From contig JAKNDB010000007.1 of NCBI GenBank assembly GCA_024305405.1, positions 124,001 through 188,000 on the forward strand: a stretch of DNA of 64,000 bases. Reading direction: 5' to 3'. Made by a program: the position numbers and the translations under genes. The stretch is from Dirofilaria immitis (taxonomy: Eukaryota > Nematoda > Chromadorea > Rhabditida > Onchocercidae). The notes below the pieces were generated by a model that ran no database searches, was not told the DNA's origin, and saw only the letters and a program-made list of their open reading frames with translations. Shown here one piece after another: positions 1 through 14,200 of this stretch (position 1 is its first letter; every line of letters begins with the position of its first letter).

Positions 1-2956
1 TTGCGAGACTTTTTGCTTCCGCTAAATTTTTGTCAGTAATAAAAGATTTAGCTTCAAATTAAATCCCAAAAAAGAAATAATTATACTCATGTTATGTAAT
101 TTACGAATCACCGTAATCCTATCATTGATGGACTACTGTAATCATGTCATTTGTGAAGTATCGTAATCCTGAATTACATCAAAGGATTATTAATTAATTT
201 TAAAATAATCAAGCTAATCTTTTTTGCTACCTTTTTCCTTGCAATAGAATGATTTAGAATCTATTAAATGTTTTTTTAAACTTTTTCTTTTTCTTTATTA
301 CATATTATACGAAGATCTGATCAGATATAACATGATATACCTAAGATCATATATGAGAACTGATAAGTTAGTTGCAGTATAATAAAAAGCATGGAATAAT
401 TGTTATCGATTAGATGATAAACTTAAAATACAAATTGTTATCAATTACAATATTCAAATTAAAATATGCAGGAAAAAGATTAGGAAATTTATTTAATAGT
501 TGCATTAAATTAATATATATAATTAATTAATAATGGATGTATGTGAAATTTGAATACTTAAATAATTTAATATAAATATTATCCAATCATTTATATAATT
601 TATAACATTTTTTTCTATTAATACACTTTGAGTTAGATTTTTTAGTTATTCATTTATAAGGGTGGAAATAATTTTCTTTTTTTTTAAAGAAATAGTGATA
701 TCTTAAAATAACTAGCATTTTGTGATAACTCTTTAAAAGTCTCATTAGTATCACATATCATTATAGTAATATCGTTAGTTAAAAATGATATTAATCAGAA
801 TAAGCTATTTTTTAAATTATTTTTTAACAGTTATTTCTTTCGTCAAATCTTTGATTTTCTAAATGCATATTTCTAGAAAACAAACTTTCGATTATCTCGA
901 TTTTATAATTCTCGATAAATCAAATAAAATTTCTACTGTTATACATTAGCAGTTGGTACAATAATTATTCCGCCGAATATTTCAAATGCCGGAAAATCGA
1001 TCTTCGTTGAAAATATTTTGAAATGAAAGATTTGTATAAATCAAAGATGAAATAATTGAAATTGAGCTTTTAACGAAGAATAAGGTGTTGCGAAAATATT
1101 AAATTATTGTAATTAAATTAACTAATCAGGGACGATAGTTTGTCGAAGATCAAGCTGAAGATAAGTTTAAATCATTACGGATAAGTTTAAACTAATCAAT
1201 AATTCAATAAGTTTAAAAAGTTTTTTAAATCGATAAATTTAGTCAATAAGTTTTTTCTTTTGTTTGAATAAGTTTAAATTATTGCACCTTAGGATTCAGC
1301 TATTTCCTGAAATTCAATTATTACTTTTATTATTTGATTTATTTTTAATACTTACTCTTAACCTTTTCACGGAATATTTGGTAGGGAATTATCATATTAT
1401 GTAAATATTATTAATATTTTTCATTTTTAATTACTCAATTAAAGAGTATGAAATTAGAAATGTTTCAAAAGTTAAATTTAATGCTTATTTTCGAGACTAC
1501 AAATTTTGGAATGTTGTACGTCAAAGAATAAAAAGTAAAAATTTTCGAGAATGCATAAATAAGTTACCAGATGAAATGATAAGCTATCTGATGATAAACT
1601 TACAATCACCAATTCGTGTGATCATGCATGATCTTGCATCTATAAAATCAATAATGTTCAAGCATTTTCCGTTAACCTTAGCAAAACAGCAAAAATAGAC
1701 GAATTTTTCTCAAAAGTAAATAGTCCTTAATGAATAATATTATTTTTTCATTTTAAAATTAATCGAAAAATGATTTCGAAGAATAAATTAATTCTAAAAA
1801 ATTTCGGTAATCAACGATCTGCTATATGAAGTTTTGCATTCGCATTATTTTTCGAGAGTAATACTTTCAATGTTTAATATTTCAAATTGCAAAACTTTAC
1901 TTTGAAGGTCAAATAGCTTAGTTTACAAAATACTTTCATCGGAAAACTCTCCTGATTGTATTAGCATTAGTTTTTGCCGAAAAAAAAGTCCTCTCTTTCT
2001 GATTAATTAATAATGGACGGGAGATAGCACAAAACGAGGTTGAAATTTGATGAGATAAAGTTGATGAGATAACAATTATTATCCATTAGTTTTTCTTCAC
2101 ACATAGTCAAAATGACTTATCATTAAAAGAACTAAAAAGAGAAATAATTAAATTCTCTGTCATTTTTTAGATGATATCAATGTAGAAAGAGCTGTTCTTT
2201 TTATTTAATCAAAACTTGTTTCACAATGAATCCAATAATCTAATTTATTTGGCAATCGTTAAAGAATACTCGGAAATGGAAAATTTATTGTTTGTACAAT
2301 ACTCTAATGAAAATAATTACCATCGCTATGTACTTTTCTTATCCACCTATCGATAATTCATATCAAGATTATTCAGAGAAAGTACTCCGCCACATTAACA
2401 AAGTGAATTGTCTTACGAATAGGATGACCAGATTAGACAATGATGATTCCTTGTTTCTTACATCAACATTCAAGCAAAATTTATTGAAATTTACTATATA
2501 ACTTTTGCAGCTGTAAATGAATGTCTATTATTTCGTTTATTTAGAAAAAAAAGAAAAACAGTCACAAACTTCTCATATCATAATTAAATTTCAAGGTAAC
2601 AGATTATGAAAACTTCAGAAATTTGAATCCGTACTAGAATTATCCAAAATAAATGAATTAAAAGGATAAAAACTACTAATCCATGGATTTTATCTCCAGG
2701 TAAATAAGCCGCCAAATATGAAGACCAGAAAACATAGAATAACATGTTTACTAGTTAAACAACGTTATGGATAAACCTTTAACGAAGGCTCAGCCTTTGT
2801 AAAAACGACGCAATCACCGCCAATTACAGAACTGCTGAATCTGAAGCACAAACGAAATTGAGTTCTCATTCTTTTGCAAAACAGAGTAACTCAGAAAAAT
2901 TCAAAAGACTTTACACCAACAAATAATCTATGACGATATGATTCGATTAGATAACA
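1..2956. other. AT-rich spacer, no gene seen; right end holds PSMB7 3' UTR
   Basis: No open frame here shows coding character or a recognisable motif. The longest frame with an ATG (2292-2501, +) has no homology that I recognise and no splice context. The right-hand end lies directly downstream of the minus-strand proteasome gene stop, so part of it is 3' UTR. A minus-strand AATAAA lies near 2537-2542, about 415 bases past the stop, but whether it is used cannot be told. Confidence 0.6.
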
Positions 2957-5200
2957 TCAATGAGAAATATCCATGCTTTCAATGATATCATATTTAATTT
3001 CTTTTTGCTTCAGAACATTAGTGGAACCAAGTTTGAATTTATAATCCAGCTCAACGGGCTCTGGTCGTACACAGAAATTAGGAACTACGGGACCCTGAAA
3101 AAGTCTGGTTTATGGTAATAATCAACAAACTACATGGTGAATCAGAATACCATGACATTCACTAAATACATGAACTTCATGATCTTGCAATGACGGCAAG
3201 CCTATATTACGATCATCTCAAAAAAAACATCATCATATATGATTTTTTTCTATTTCATGTAATTCTAAAGTTCTATTTCGAAAGAAATTTAGAATAATGA
3301 ATTAGGCAGAATGGTAATCCATCTAATTTTCATAAACCACTAATAGCTTAAAGTTAAAAATGCCTAAAATTGGGAAATAAATTTTCCATACACAAATAAA
3401 TAATTCAATTCAAAGATTATTATGACAACCTATGCAAATGTTACCTTAAATATTGTAGTTTCAGGTGTTATAATAACAAAATTGAGAGAATTGCCAGAAG
3501 CGTTATCACCATGCATGCCAGCCTCTAATGCATGACGAACCAGAAGAACAGCTTCTTCCTCCTAAACATAGCATATAGCAATTATACTTTGAATTTTCAA
3601 TAACAAATTGTGAATCTAAAGTTCAAATTTTACAAAATAAAATAAAAGAATATGCAACATGTCCCGTACAAAATAAGTCATATATAGCACATATTAACGA
3701 AGAATCTACAAAAATAACATACTCAAATTGCTTAGGAAAACAGTAAGAATGAATATCATTCATTTCTTCTATTAAATGTCAAAAAATATACCGTCATGCC
3801 AGTCTTAAAATCTCGTTCCAGAATGGTTGTTGCAGCATAACTACCTGAACCTTCAGCAGCGAAAGGTTTACTCTGAGTATAACCATTTGCCGAACACTAG
3901 AATATCAATTATTATTTCATTTCGAGCTTTATTATTATGCTCTTGGAGTAATGATCAATGAAATGGTGCAGCTTTTTCATCTGACTTTTAATCATGCTAC
4001 ATTAACTGAGAAATATAATTATACAAAAGAAACAAGAGATTTCACTGATTTATCTTTTTTGAGTTTAGAATTAATGGTAAAAGCCAAATGAAGTAAAAAA
4101 AGGAACTTTAAAACATTACTTTTGTAGATATTAGCCTTCTAGAACTAGGAGCAAAAACAAATTAAATGTGCCTGATACAAATGCGGTCCAGTAGGATCAA
4201 CACCGCCAATCAATAGATATGCTCCAACATGACCCATATATGAAAATAAATGCTGTTTGGCTCGTCGAAGTGCTGTAACCACTCGTGCCTTCTTTCCTGT
4301 ATTCAGTTCTAGAAGTCGAAGTTGCGCAGACAACATTTTAGTTACCTGGAAATATGTCAGTTCAATATAGAATCGGCAAATTTTAGGAATATATAAATAA
4401 TACATGAAATATACATATGCTTAATACTCATCCATATTTTTCTCAAATATAGTTTGATTGCAGACAGCACACAACCTACTTATAAAGTTTTCTAACACAT
4501 AACATTGTAGCGAATCGATTGCCTAGCTTGTTAAACTATCTCCTGATTCCAGGTAGTCACAGTTAAAATGTTTAACTAGTATTTCGGAATATTTAAATAA
4601 TAATTTAATACAACATTAAGATACACAGTAAGCTATACCGTATTTTTGTGAGAAAACAGAAGTAGTTTCCAAATAATAAATAAATAAAAATCTGATACCA
4701 ACTTGAAGTAAATCAGCAGCAGTACCAGCACCACATGCATAAATCGAATCGGTGAGTTTGTGCACCTTTCTGCAGTCTTTATCAGCGATAATATTACCGG
4801 CAGTTGCACGCGAATCGGCACCCATTACCAAGCCATCCTGCAACAGAATGACAAATCAATATTAAATGTAAACTTGCAATTGAATTACTTCAAAGAATAA
4901 AATAAACAATATATTTTACTGTTCAAATTGAATGAAAATGGAGAATTGCGATATAATATGAATATAATGAATAATTTGTCACTTTTAATTTATTTTGGTG
5001 ATTTTCTTCGTTACCATACGGAATGTAAAAGAAACAAAGTTAGGCACCTTGTACGTAACTGCAACAATAGTTGTACCAGTACTTCTCATTGTTGGTGGTT
5101 TCACACCCATTGCTTCTAAGGCCATATTCCGGGCACAGTTAGAAAAATCAAATGCATCACCACATCCAACATTAGTATCACCACGAAGTACTTCTGTCAT
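2957..5200 (-). CDS. pbs-2: Proteasome subunit beta type-7 (beta-2, trypsin-like site)
   Basis: This is the catalytic beta-2 subunit of the 20S proteasome, which cleaves after basic residues. Six exons fit: 5048-5200, 4703-4837, 4172-4345, 3792-3896, 3445-3561 and 2957-3094, giving 273 residues, close to human PSMB7 (277). The propeptide ends at Gly42 and the mature chain starts TTIVAV, so Thr43 is the nucleophile (Thr1). Asp17 (in GADSRAT) and Lys33 (in DCRKVH) of the mature chain are both present. Further family landmarks are [19 protein letters not shown] and AEGSGSYAA. The start at 5200 was chosen because an AG acceptor (TTGCAG) lies two bases upstream and the propeptide then has family length; the upstream in-frame ATG at 5230 falls before that acceptor. 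All coding exons are open without correction. Intron 3 appears to start with GC rather than GT. Identification is firm; the exact start is probable. Confidence 0.93.
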
Positions 5201-8200
5201 TTCTGCAATGAAATGCAATGAAATATGCAATATGCAATAATATTATGACAACTGGTCACAGAAGGACACAGTTATAAAGAAAAACTTCTCGGAAATACGC
5301 CATTTTTTTCAAATTTTCAGGTTTCAAATTTTCATCAATGCCCAATACCCTTCAAAACATTATGATAAAACCATCATGTTATAGAATGAGATGATCGGTA
5401 ATTTATTTTTTTCTCAGCTTCTCGAAAAGTTTTTGAATCTATAAAGCATAGAAGTGATAAAATGAACGAATTTTGTACGCTTTATGGTCATCAAAAACTG
5501 TCACACTGAATTAACTAATGATGTAATTTTATTCGAGCAACAGTAACATACTTATTATTTGATTTAAAAGCAGTCATACTGAATTAGTCATCGATGATTC
5601 TATTTGAGCAATAGTACTTAAATGAAATCACACTAAATTAATCACTGATAATTTTATTTGAGCAATAGTAAAACGCGCTTATCATTTAATCTAAATAAAG
5701 CAAAATACACAATTAGCAAAATAAATAGTTGTAAATCTACACAATTAAGCAAAAATGTAGTAGATCGCAACAGAAACGTAACAACAAGTAACGGATGAAA
5801 TGTCCAGGAAATCACGATGAAACTATTAAATCCTACCCTTTCTATTTTGTTGAAGTAAAATCAACAAGTGCATCCATATGCGGGGGTGGTCAAATGTATC
5901 ATATCGTTATCCATATTTTAGTTTTTTTTGGCAACAGGCACAGGTGGTAAAGCATTTGTAACAATTAGAAATGCTTAAATTTAATCAATACATTTCGGGA
6001 CTGTTCGATCCTACCCGGGAAATAAATACTCTTTTTTCCTAATTTTTGAAATAGAAATTATCAATGGATATTTGTTATTACATAGCTCAATGATGATCAA
6101 ATTATAAATATTTTCTTTGTTTGTTTTTTTTTAGTACAATTTCTAATAACTTTTCATCAAAATAAGACATTTCAAACAAAAAAAAGAATAAAAAAATAAA
6201 TCAAACAACACTTCGATCATGACAATACTAAATGAATAAAATCAATGATCCGGCAATCAACGGTAAACTTCGAAATGATAATCCAATCAATTCAACCAGT
6301 TCTTATTCAAAAAAAAAAAAAAAAAAACAACCCGGCTAACAGTTGTTAAATTATAAACAAACAATAAGTAACAAGATATCACGACTTTAAACTAATTAGT
6401 CTGATAATAATAATAATAATAAGTCATGTGAATTTCTCGATCTCGTCGTTTTAGTTTTTTTTTCTTTTTTTTTTTTTTAAGAAGTGGCAAATTACATCAT
6501 TTTGAGCTTTCCATCACATATACAGTAGTAGTAAAAACAATTTAATATTTCCACAATGTTTTCATTTTTTTTTAACAATCTCAAAATTATCAAAGAACAA
6601 TAAGAAAAATAAAATATTCGTTACATTCCAAGAATTATATGTTGTACAATTTTTATTTCGCGCATCAAAAATATGCAAAAAAACCAAAAGAAGAAAAAAG
6701 TAGAGAAAAGATGAAAAAATGCTATAATTTAAGAAAAAAAAACAAAATGAATGATTAATTTTTATTTGGAATATAATATCCTAAAATTTTTATTCATTCA
6801 AATAAAAATAAGGATTTGAAATTCTGAAAAAAAATGAAATATATAAGAAGCAATAGAAATATCCATTTTCTTTTTTTTGAATGATAATAAATTTCTTCTT
6901 CTTTCTAATTTCAATCAAATCATAGATTTAAATTATAATTTGAAGATAAATTTAAAAAAGAATACCAAAAATTAATAAGTTTTATTAATTCGTTTGTGTA
7001 TAAATTTAAATTTTAATTCTAACATTGAATTTCGTTGAATAAATCATCTTTTTTCTTTTTCTTTTTTAATCAAATTCTTAAGGAAATAAGATGCATCTTA
7101 ATTTTTTCAAAAGAAAATTATATTTTTGCATTTTGAGGAATAATTATATTTCAAATAAAATTACATTCATATTTCATATGCTTCATTTTAATATTTCCTA
7201 TTCCCGTGCACAGTACAAGTAGAAGAAAGAAGGAAGGAAAAAAAGAAACACTAATTGGAAGCAACTTTTGTCAACAATGATGATGAGTAAGTTAAAAAAA
7301 TAGTAAAAGAAACAAAGCGGAACACGTGACAGAATTAACCAAATGCCTGAGCAAAATTTCAAAAAAAAAAATTAAATTACGAATTAAAAAACTATAATTT
7401 AAATTTTTATTGGAACGTATAAAAAAGTTTTAGAAATTATTTAACACTTTTTTTAAAAATAAATCAATATATTATGGCAATTCCTGTCATCATATCTATA
7501 TATTTTAGCTTTTAGTCCATTCTCAATAATGTATTGAGAAGAAAATGATCACATGTGATGATCATAGTAAAGTTGAAATTTTTAATTTTGAATGAAAGAA
7601 AGCGGTAGTTCTATAAAAGTGAGAAAGATAGCACCAAGTACTTATTAGTCACAATTTGGGAATTTTTATTTTAGATTGACTGGAAAATTTATAAATTGAA
7701 CTATGTATTCAAAGTTGTACACGAATAATAAAGTACGGCATCAAACTGATAGGTATGATAGTACTGTCTAGGAAGGAAGGGATTTTATCACAATAATAAT
7801 TATCAGAATTTCAGAGTATACTATTCACTAGTTGAATAATAACAACGCATAGGGATAAACTCCTTACATATAAATATGAGATAATCAAAGAAAAAAGTGA
7901 ACAACATATCGATAAATGCGTTGGAATTTATTACAGTGATGCTGCTTAAATGACTATCCTACTTAAAAACATTATTCTATTCTTTGTTAATTATAATGCT
8001 TTCTCATCGAATATTCCCGACATTATTTCAAAAGTCTGAAATTGCTTTTTTCCTCCATTTCTCGATCAATATATTATGTTTCTAATTGTTATCCTAGTAA
8101 TTCGAGAATGTTGAAAGAAAAAAACACACCATATGTGGTGCATTTATCGCTAACAACAAAATAACAAGAATGTTCGAACTATTTGTATTGTTTGCTGGAC

Positions 8201-8201
8201 A
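5201..8201. other. Spacer between the CLK kinase stop and pbs-2 start
   Basis: About 3 kb of AT-rich DNA with no supported gene. The right part is 3' UTR of the kinase gene. At about 5520-5690 there is a degenerate direct repeat, near 65 bases and about three copies, sharing a phrase containing TTTGAGCAATAGTA. Poly-A and poly-T runs lie near 6309-6327 and 6457-6479. Both flanking genes are on the minus strand, but 3 kb is long for a nematode operon. Confidence 0.5.
5203..5210 (-). promoter_or_regulatory. Probable spliced-leader trans-splice acceptor for pbs-2
   Basis: On the minus strand CATTGCAG is followed by AA and then the ATG at 5200. No upstream coding exon is needed, so this acceptor most likely receives a spliced leader, giving a two-base native 5' UTR. 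Inferred from position only. Confidence 0.5.
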
Positions 8202-11200
8202 CTATCGCTCTTCACCATCTCCATCACCCGCATTTGATATTACTAAAGCTTCGGCTGCTACTACTGTTGCTGCTGCTGTAGCCGTCGCTGAAGATGATGA
8301 TCCATTCGATGATGCACCACTTTCATGTAGCCTGAATTATTTGAAATATTAAATGAATGCACATTTCTTGAAATCCGAATAAAGTCTAATTGAAATATGC
8401 TCGGACATTTTGGAAATCAAACATGCAAAGTTTTAGTCGTCTGATTTGAGAAAATATCGAGAGATATCGTGGCCAAATATTTATGTTTTAAGTGGCTGAA
8501 AAAAAAAACCATAACTCTTAGAGACAATAAACTTCATAATGATTGTACTTTTTGCTTTACTTGATTCAGATATAAGAATAGAAGAAATCTTACCTGAGAT
8601 GTGGTGCTAAACGTTTGAAATATCGATGATCCAGCGCAGAGCCCAGAGTTATTCGTTGCGATGGTTCATATGTAAGCATTTCTGAGATTATATCAAACAA
8701 TTCAATATCTTCTGGATCGTTTGATTTCATATAACGCTGGAAATCATATCAAATAACGAAACATTTACCCTATTTTAAACTATCTAATATAACAGTAAGA
8801 AAAAAAGAAGTAAAATGAAGAATGCACATTAGCCCATTTTCTGATAAATTCAGGAAAAAGAAAACTTTTCTAGAAAATAAATTGAATATTCAAGTAATAC
8901 AGAAATACTTAACTATGAAATTATTATAGAAAAATATAAAATGGTCAAATATTCAAGTAAATAAACATTTAAACTGCATCGCTTGGAATCTGTTTGCAGA
9001 AGATTTAATAAACAATGACATTCAAATAAACTTTTCAGTTACGTTTTCGAAACTATTAAATAAGTAAAGCATAAATTTGCTAACTCAAGTCCGTAACTAA
9101 TACTATGCAGTTACTGAATAAATACTGGTTATATATACCAGAGATTACTTGAAGTCAGTACCGCTTTACCTTGACTTGATCAGTTAATAACAGCTTCTTG
9201 TTGGGGGAGTAAAATATTGTTTGAAGCAATTGAAAACATATGTGCAGTTGCAAATAGATTCTGATTCAATCAATACTGCTTCCAGAATACTTTGAATTAT
9301 ATAAATTGGATCATATAAAAGTCACAAATGCTTTATTAATTAATTGAATTAACACTGATTTTAAATTAACGTAACTATAAATAAATGAATTAAAAATTTG
9401 GATAAAAAATTGGTACGCTGTATTTAATATACTACTTATCCAAGTTTATAAAGAGAACAGGATGAAGGAAACATTCACAACTCCTAGCTCTTATTTCTAT
9501 CCGAATTCGAATAGTGAAAATCTGAAACATCCGTCCGGATAGATGGACATCCGATAAACTGCATCCGATAAGTTGTGTATTTATCATATCCTTTTTTTGC
9601 GTTTCTCTCTAATATTTACTTGTTAAGTATAATCTTAGCAGTAGGCTTAGGAATTGCCGAAATATTTAGTTACGTACGTATGCAGAAGTGGAAATAAACA
9701 TTTGTCTGTGGTAAGATTAATTGACAAATGCTCTAAAAGAAATAAGGGGATAATTTTTTCAAATTTATAAGCCACATAACATTCTCTCTTCTCCTTCTCA
9801 TCACCTCTACTAGCATAATCTTTATTGTCAGTCACAGCAAACAAACCAGAAACAAAAAACAAGTGCAGAATTTAAAAATGTTGTGAAGCTTTGAGCAGCA
9901 ACAAAAAAGAGAAAAAAATCTGAGGGTATATCATCCATCATTTGATCAAGTTTAAAGAATTTCCAATTTTTTTTTTCTATTCCTCAAAGCAGCAACCAGC
10001 AATATGCAAACTTCTCATCTTATCGTTCCATACGCTTTTTTTAGGATGTGTTAAAAAGATGATGAATACTATAATTAAAATTAAGATAAAGGCAAAAAGG
10101 CTTCCGATAGCGAAAATTTTACTGAGAAAATACTTTAATCATCGAACAGTTGCTTCTTCTAACTGATCACCTAACGAATTTCGGCTATCCTTAACTGATC
10201 CTTCAATGAATTTTGACAATTACACATTAGCGGTGAGAAAATGTTGACACTGCATAAATACAAAAGTTGATTTCAACTAACTTAAGCTAATTAAGCAATA
10301 TGGATTTAAGAGAATGGATGAAGTTTGGAAGAAGTAAAGAATAACACTGCAAACATATTGCATCCTTTCGACGAAATCAATATAAAATAAATCAGCAAAT
10401 GATATCTGTATAGCAAGCACGATTTGATTAACCAAAAATACAATTGCAGAATGCACTTACTACAGTAAATGCATTTTTTAAAAACCACTGAAATTTGAAA
10501 TATTTAAATGAGACTGAAATTTTTAAAAAGTGAATTCAACTTCAACGAAAAGAATGAAAATTCCTACCGACAATGGTTTACAATTGTCTCGGACATATTG
10601 TCCTGCTTGCGTTTTTTCATTCCAGTCTAATCGTCCGTGATAAAAATATTTTGTTCTGAAATTGAAAACACTAACAATTACCAGTGGATACAGTTTTAAC
10701 GTCCTCGTAATGTTAGCAGACTTAAAATATATAATAATGATATAATGAAGGAGAGTGAAATAGAAAATATACTATCAAAGAAAAAAAAATTTTAATTTAT
10801 GTTAGAATAGAAGATTAATGAACAAAACAAGTTAATTCATATATAAGTCGCGATAAAATCTGAAACCTGCAAGGAGAAATTAATAATTACATTGAAAAAG
10901 AAAATGAAAAAAATACATAAATACTACATACTTAGACTTCCTACACATTCGATAAGGTAAAGTACCCAAGATTCTCTCCATCATTGCAAGATGCTCCCTA
11001 TTATCGTGGGTTTGAAATAAGGTGATACCGAGGTAGAGCTCGAACAAAATGCAACCAATTGACCAAACATCGCATGGCTGAGACCATCCTAATTCTGAAA
11101 TGTCATTATAATGGACAATTAACACAACAAAAAAATAGCGCATGTTCAAAAGATAATTTTTTTTCTTGAAATAATTCAAAAGTCAAATCCTCCAATTATT

Positions 11201-14200
11201 AAAATTAATTGCCCTGTCAGAATCTTGCTGACACATGCCTGCTAATATGTCTACATAAACTACATATTTTAAAATGTTGGAGGTGTCACGGAAATTCCAC
11301 ATGAAACAATCATGTACTATATATTATTATTTAAAAAAAATGTTTATTTTATTATCTAAGTTCCGGATAAAGTTGAGAATCATTAAAAAGATTGAAAATA
11401 AATGAGAATCAGAGTTGAATTTTAAATCTATATGTTACAATTAATCTAGAACTCTCCATAGCATAGTTATGGTTAAATGGCATCAACGGTAACTCTGATC
11501 TTCCCACGGTAGATTCCAAAGAGATGCTCTAAAACAAAATTAATATGTTGTTCACTAAAATGGTAATCAAAAATCCTATTTCTGATTTGTCATATTATTA
11601 TGATGAAGATCTAATTGAATAAAATCATCTATACTTTTTAGGAATTAAAATTTAATAATCTATAGTGATGTCCTCATAGAAGCAAATATTATATAACATG
11701 AAGTGTATCACCCTTCATTCGGTTCACGTTTCAAATTTAGTGAAATACATTTATTAAAAACTCTAAATCGATCGCTGAGTATTAATGACTTATTTATTGA
11801 GATTTTAGAAATTCTTTATATTCACTATTTCGATTTTCAGAATGAGGAGAAATAGAGGAATCAAATATAAATGATTACCACTAAACTAAACTGAATTTAA
11901 ATGTCCGTTAACTTGTAATTCTAATTATATGAAAATCTGAAGTATCGGGTATATATGCTACGTCTTCCTGACTGCCTAAGCCACCAATGCAAATTAATCA
12001 AAGTTTTACAATAATTAAATAAAGCGCAAAATACCATGTACGGTTGTTAAAAAGAAAAAAAAGAACCTAGAATAACTTCAGGTGCTCGATAGTGCCTTGT
12101 TGAAACAATTGTCGAATGATGTTCATGGTCGAATGTTGCTGAGCCGAGATCAATTAATCTTACGCGTGCGTCATCGATTATCCGCAAAGGCCTTTTTTCT
12201 TTCCATCCTCAACCACTCTAAAAGACAACAAATAAATAATGTTAGAAAAGAATTCGGTATTAAACAAGATTATTGCTTTTCAAATAGGAAAAAAGAGAAT
12301 CGATCGAAAAAAATAGTAATTGCTTAGTTCCTTCAGTTTCCTCATTCATAAAATGAGGGACAAATATTTTCGAAAGATTATAACTTACTGTCAAAATTAA
12401 ATAATTCATGACCTAAGCGCAAGAACAACATTTATTTATTTAGTGAAGTTCAACGAAAAATAAAAAGAGACATAATCTACGTAAATGTTACATGTTGATA
12501 GATTCCTTCTATATTATAACAATTCAATTCCATTCATTTTGAAAACTTAAGAAATCTAACAATGATTTAATTAGTGTTTATCCTTACATATTTAAGTGTA
12601 TATCTGTCGATAATTCTTTTTCAGCAAATTTTTCTAAATTTCTTCAAAACATTCATACATAATTATCGATTTCTTATACAACTATTCAATTTAATGTTAT
12701 GAAATCTGATGATTAATGATTAATCTTAATCCGAAATATTAATATTTAATCTTGACATAAATTTCATTGAAGCTCAAATAGTAGTTATAACAGTAAGTTA
12801 TTTGCACTTATTAAAGTAATACTCAAGAAAAACTAAGAAGCAGTGGTGGTAATACTTATATGATATTTTTTTTTCGATTGAATTAATAAATTCTGACCTT
12901 AGAATATTGTTTTCTTTCTTCGATCCAAACCTCTTTGCAAGAAAAGGATGGAATGGCAATCTTTATAATCCACTTGCTATTATAAATGTGAGACAGTTTT
13001 GAAAATCAAGAAAAGAAAAAAACTCTTTATTCCCACTATTTCCACTTTTTCCATATTTCAGCTTAAATAAAATCTTTTGAAGAAAAATTCCCTTAGCAAT
13101 ATGTAAGCATCAATTTGTCATCCTAACTATTCTGATCGATCTGTGACAGTTTTAAACAACAGTGCACTGCTTAACAAGTAATTTTTCAATTAATTTAACA
13201 AAACTTAATTCAAAAAACTTGAACCTGTAGCTACTATTGAGGAACAAAATATTTTCAGGCTTGAGATCCGTATGCGTTAAACGATTATCGTGCATAAATT
13301 TTACTGCATAACATAATTGATAAGCTATGTACCGCGCTTGCTCCATTGGATAAGCTTGGTAATTATTCGCTTTCTGGAAAAAATCATTGTTATTATGAGT
13401 CGAGATCCAAATTTGGAAATTAAGAAAAATAATCACCATAACATGAATAATCAAAATCAAAAAAATAGAAGTGATAGTATTCCATTCAATTCGAGTGTAA
13501 TCAATGTAATAAGTAATAAAATACACAGAGATTCAATTCTCTATATTCTCCTATAACATGGAAATGATGTCCGAATATACTTTTAGCTTACCATGAAATC
13601 AAAAACGCTAAGGCCAAGTAACTCGAACAATAAGCACACATGTCCATGATAATCAAAATTATCAAGCAGTTGTATTACCAAACTAGAAAAATAAAAATTT
13701 TAAAATTTCCAACACCATATGATATATGCATATACATATATACAATATACAAAGCGTATAAATAATGAGGAAGGAAAAAGTTGTTACTTACAATTTTCCA
13801 TTTGGATCTTTCTCCTGTAATTTGTTTAATACATTAATCTCAAGCCGTGCAGCTTCCCGATATTTGCTTACATTTTTGATAACTTTTAATGCAAACTGGC
13901 GACCGCCCATAGTGCCATCCTTAACCTGAACCACTTTACCGAATGTTCCTTCACCCAGTGTACGCACTATTTCATCTGAAAAAATAAAAACCCAACAATG
14001 ATTTTTTTTTCGATATATGAGAATAAATAAAACATTATGAATAGAGAGACTAGGAATGAAAAATATGCTCAAAGAAGAATCAAACCGAAAAGATTAAATG
14101 GAGGGGTAGAGAAGAGAAAGTCAGATACGGGAAATAATGAAAATAAAGATCAACGTGATTAGAAATGATTGCGGCGAATTCAAGATAACTTTGGGAGACT

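Noticed and set aside
12082..12327. 81-codon plus-strand frame
   Set aside because: Antisense to CLK exon 6 (12067-12217), which has clear kinase homology on the minus strand.
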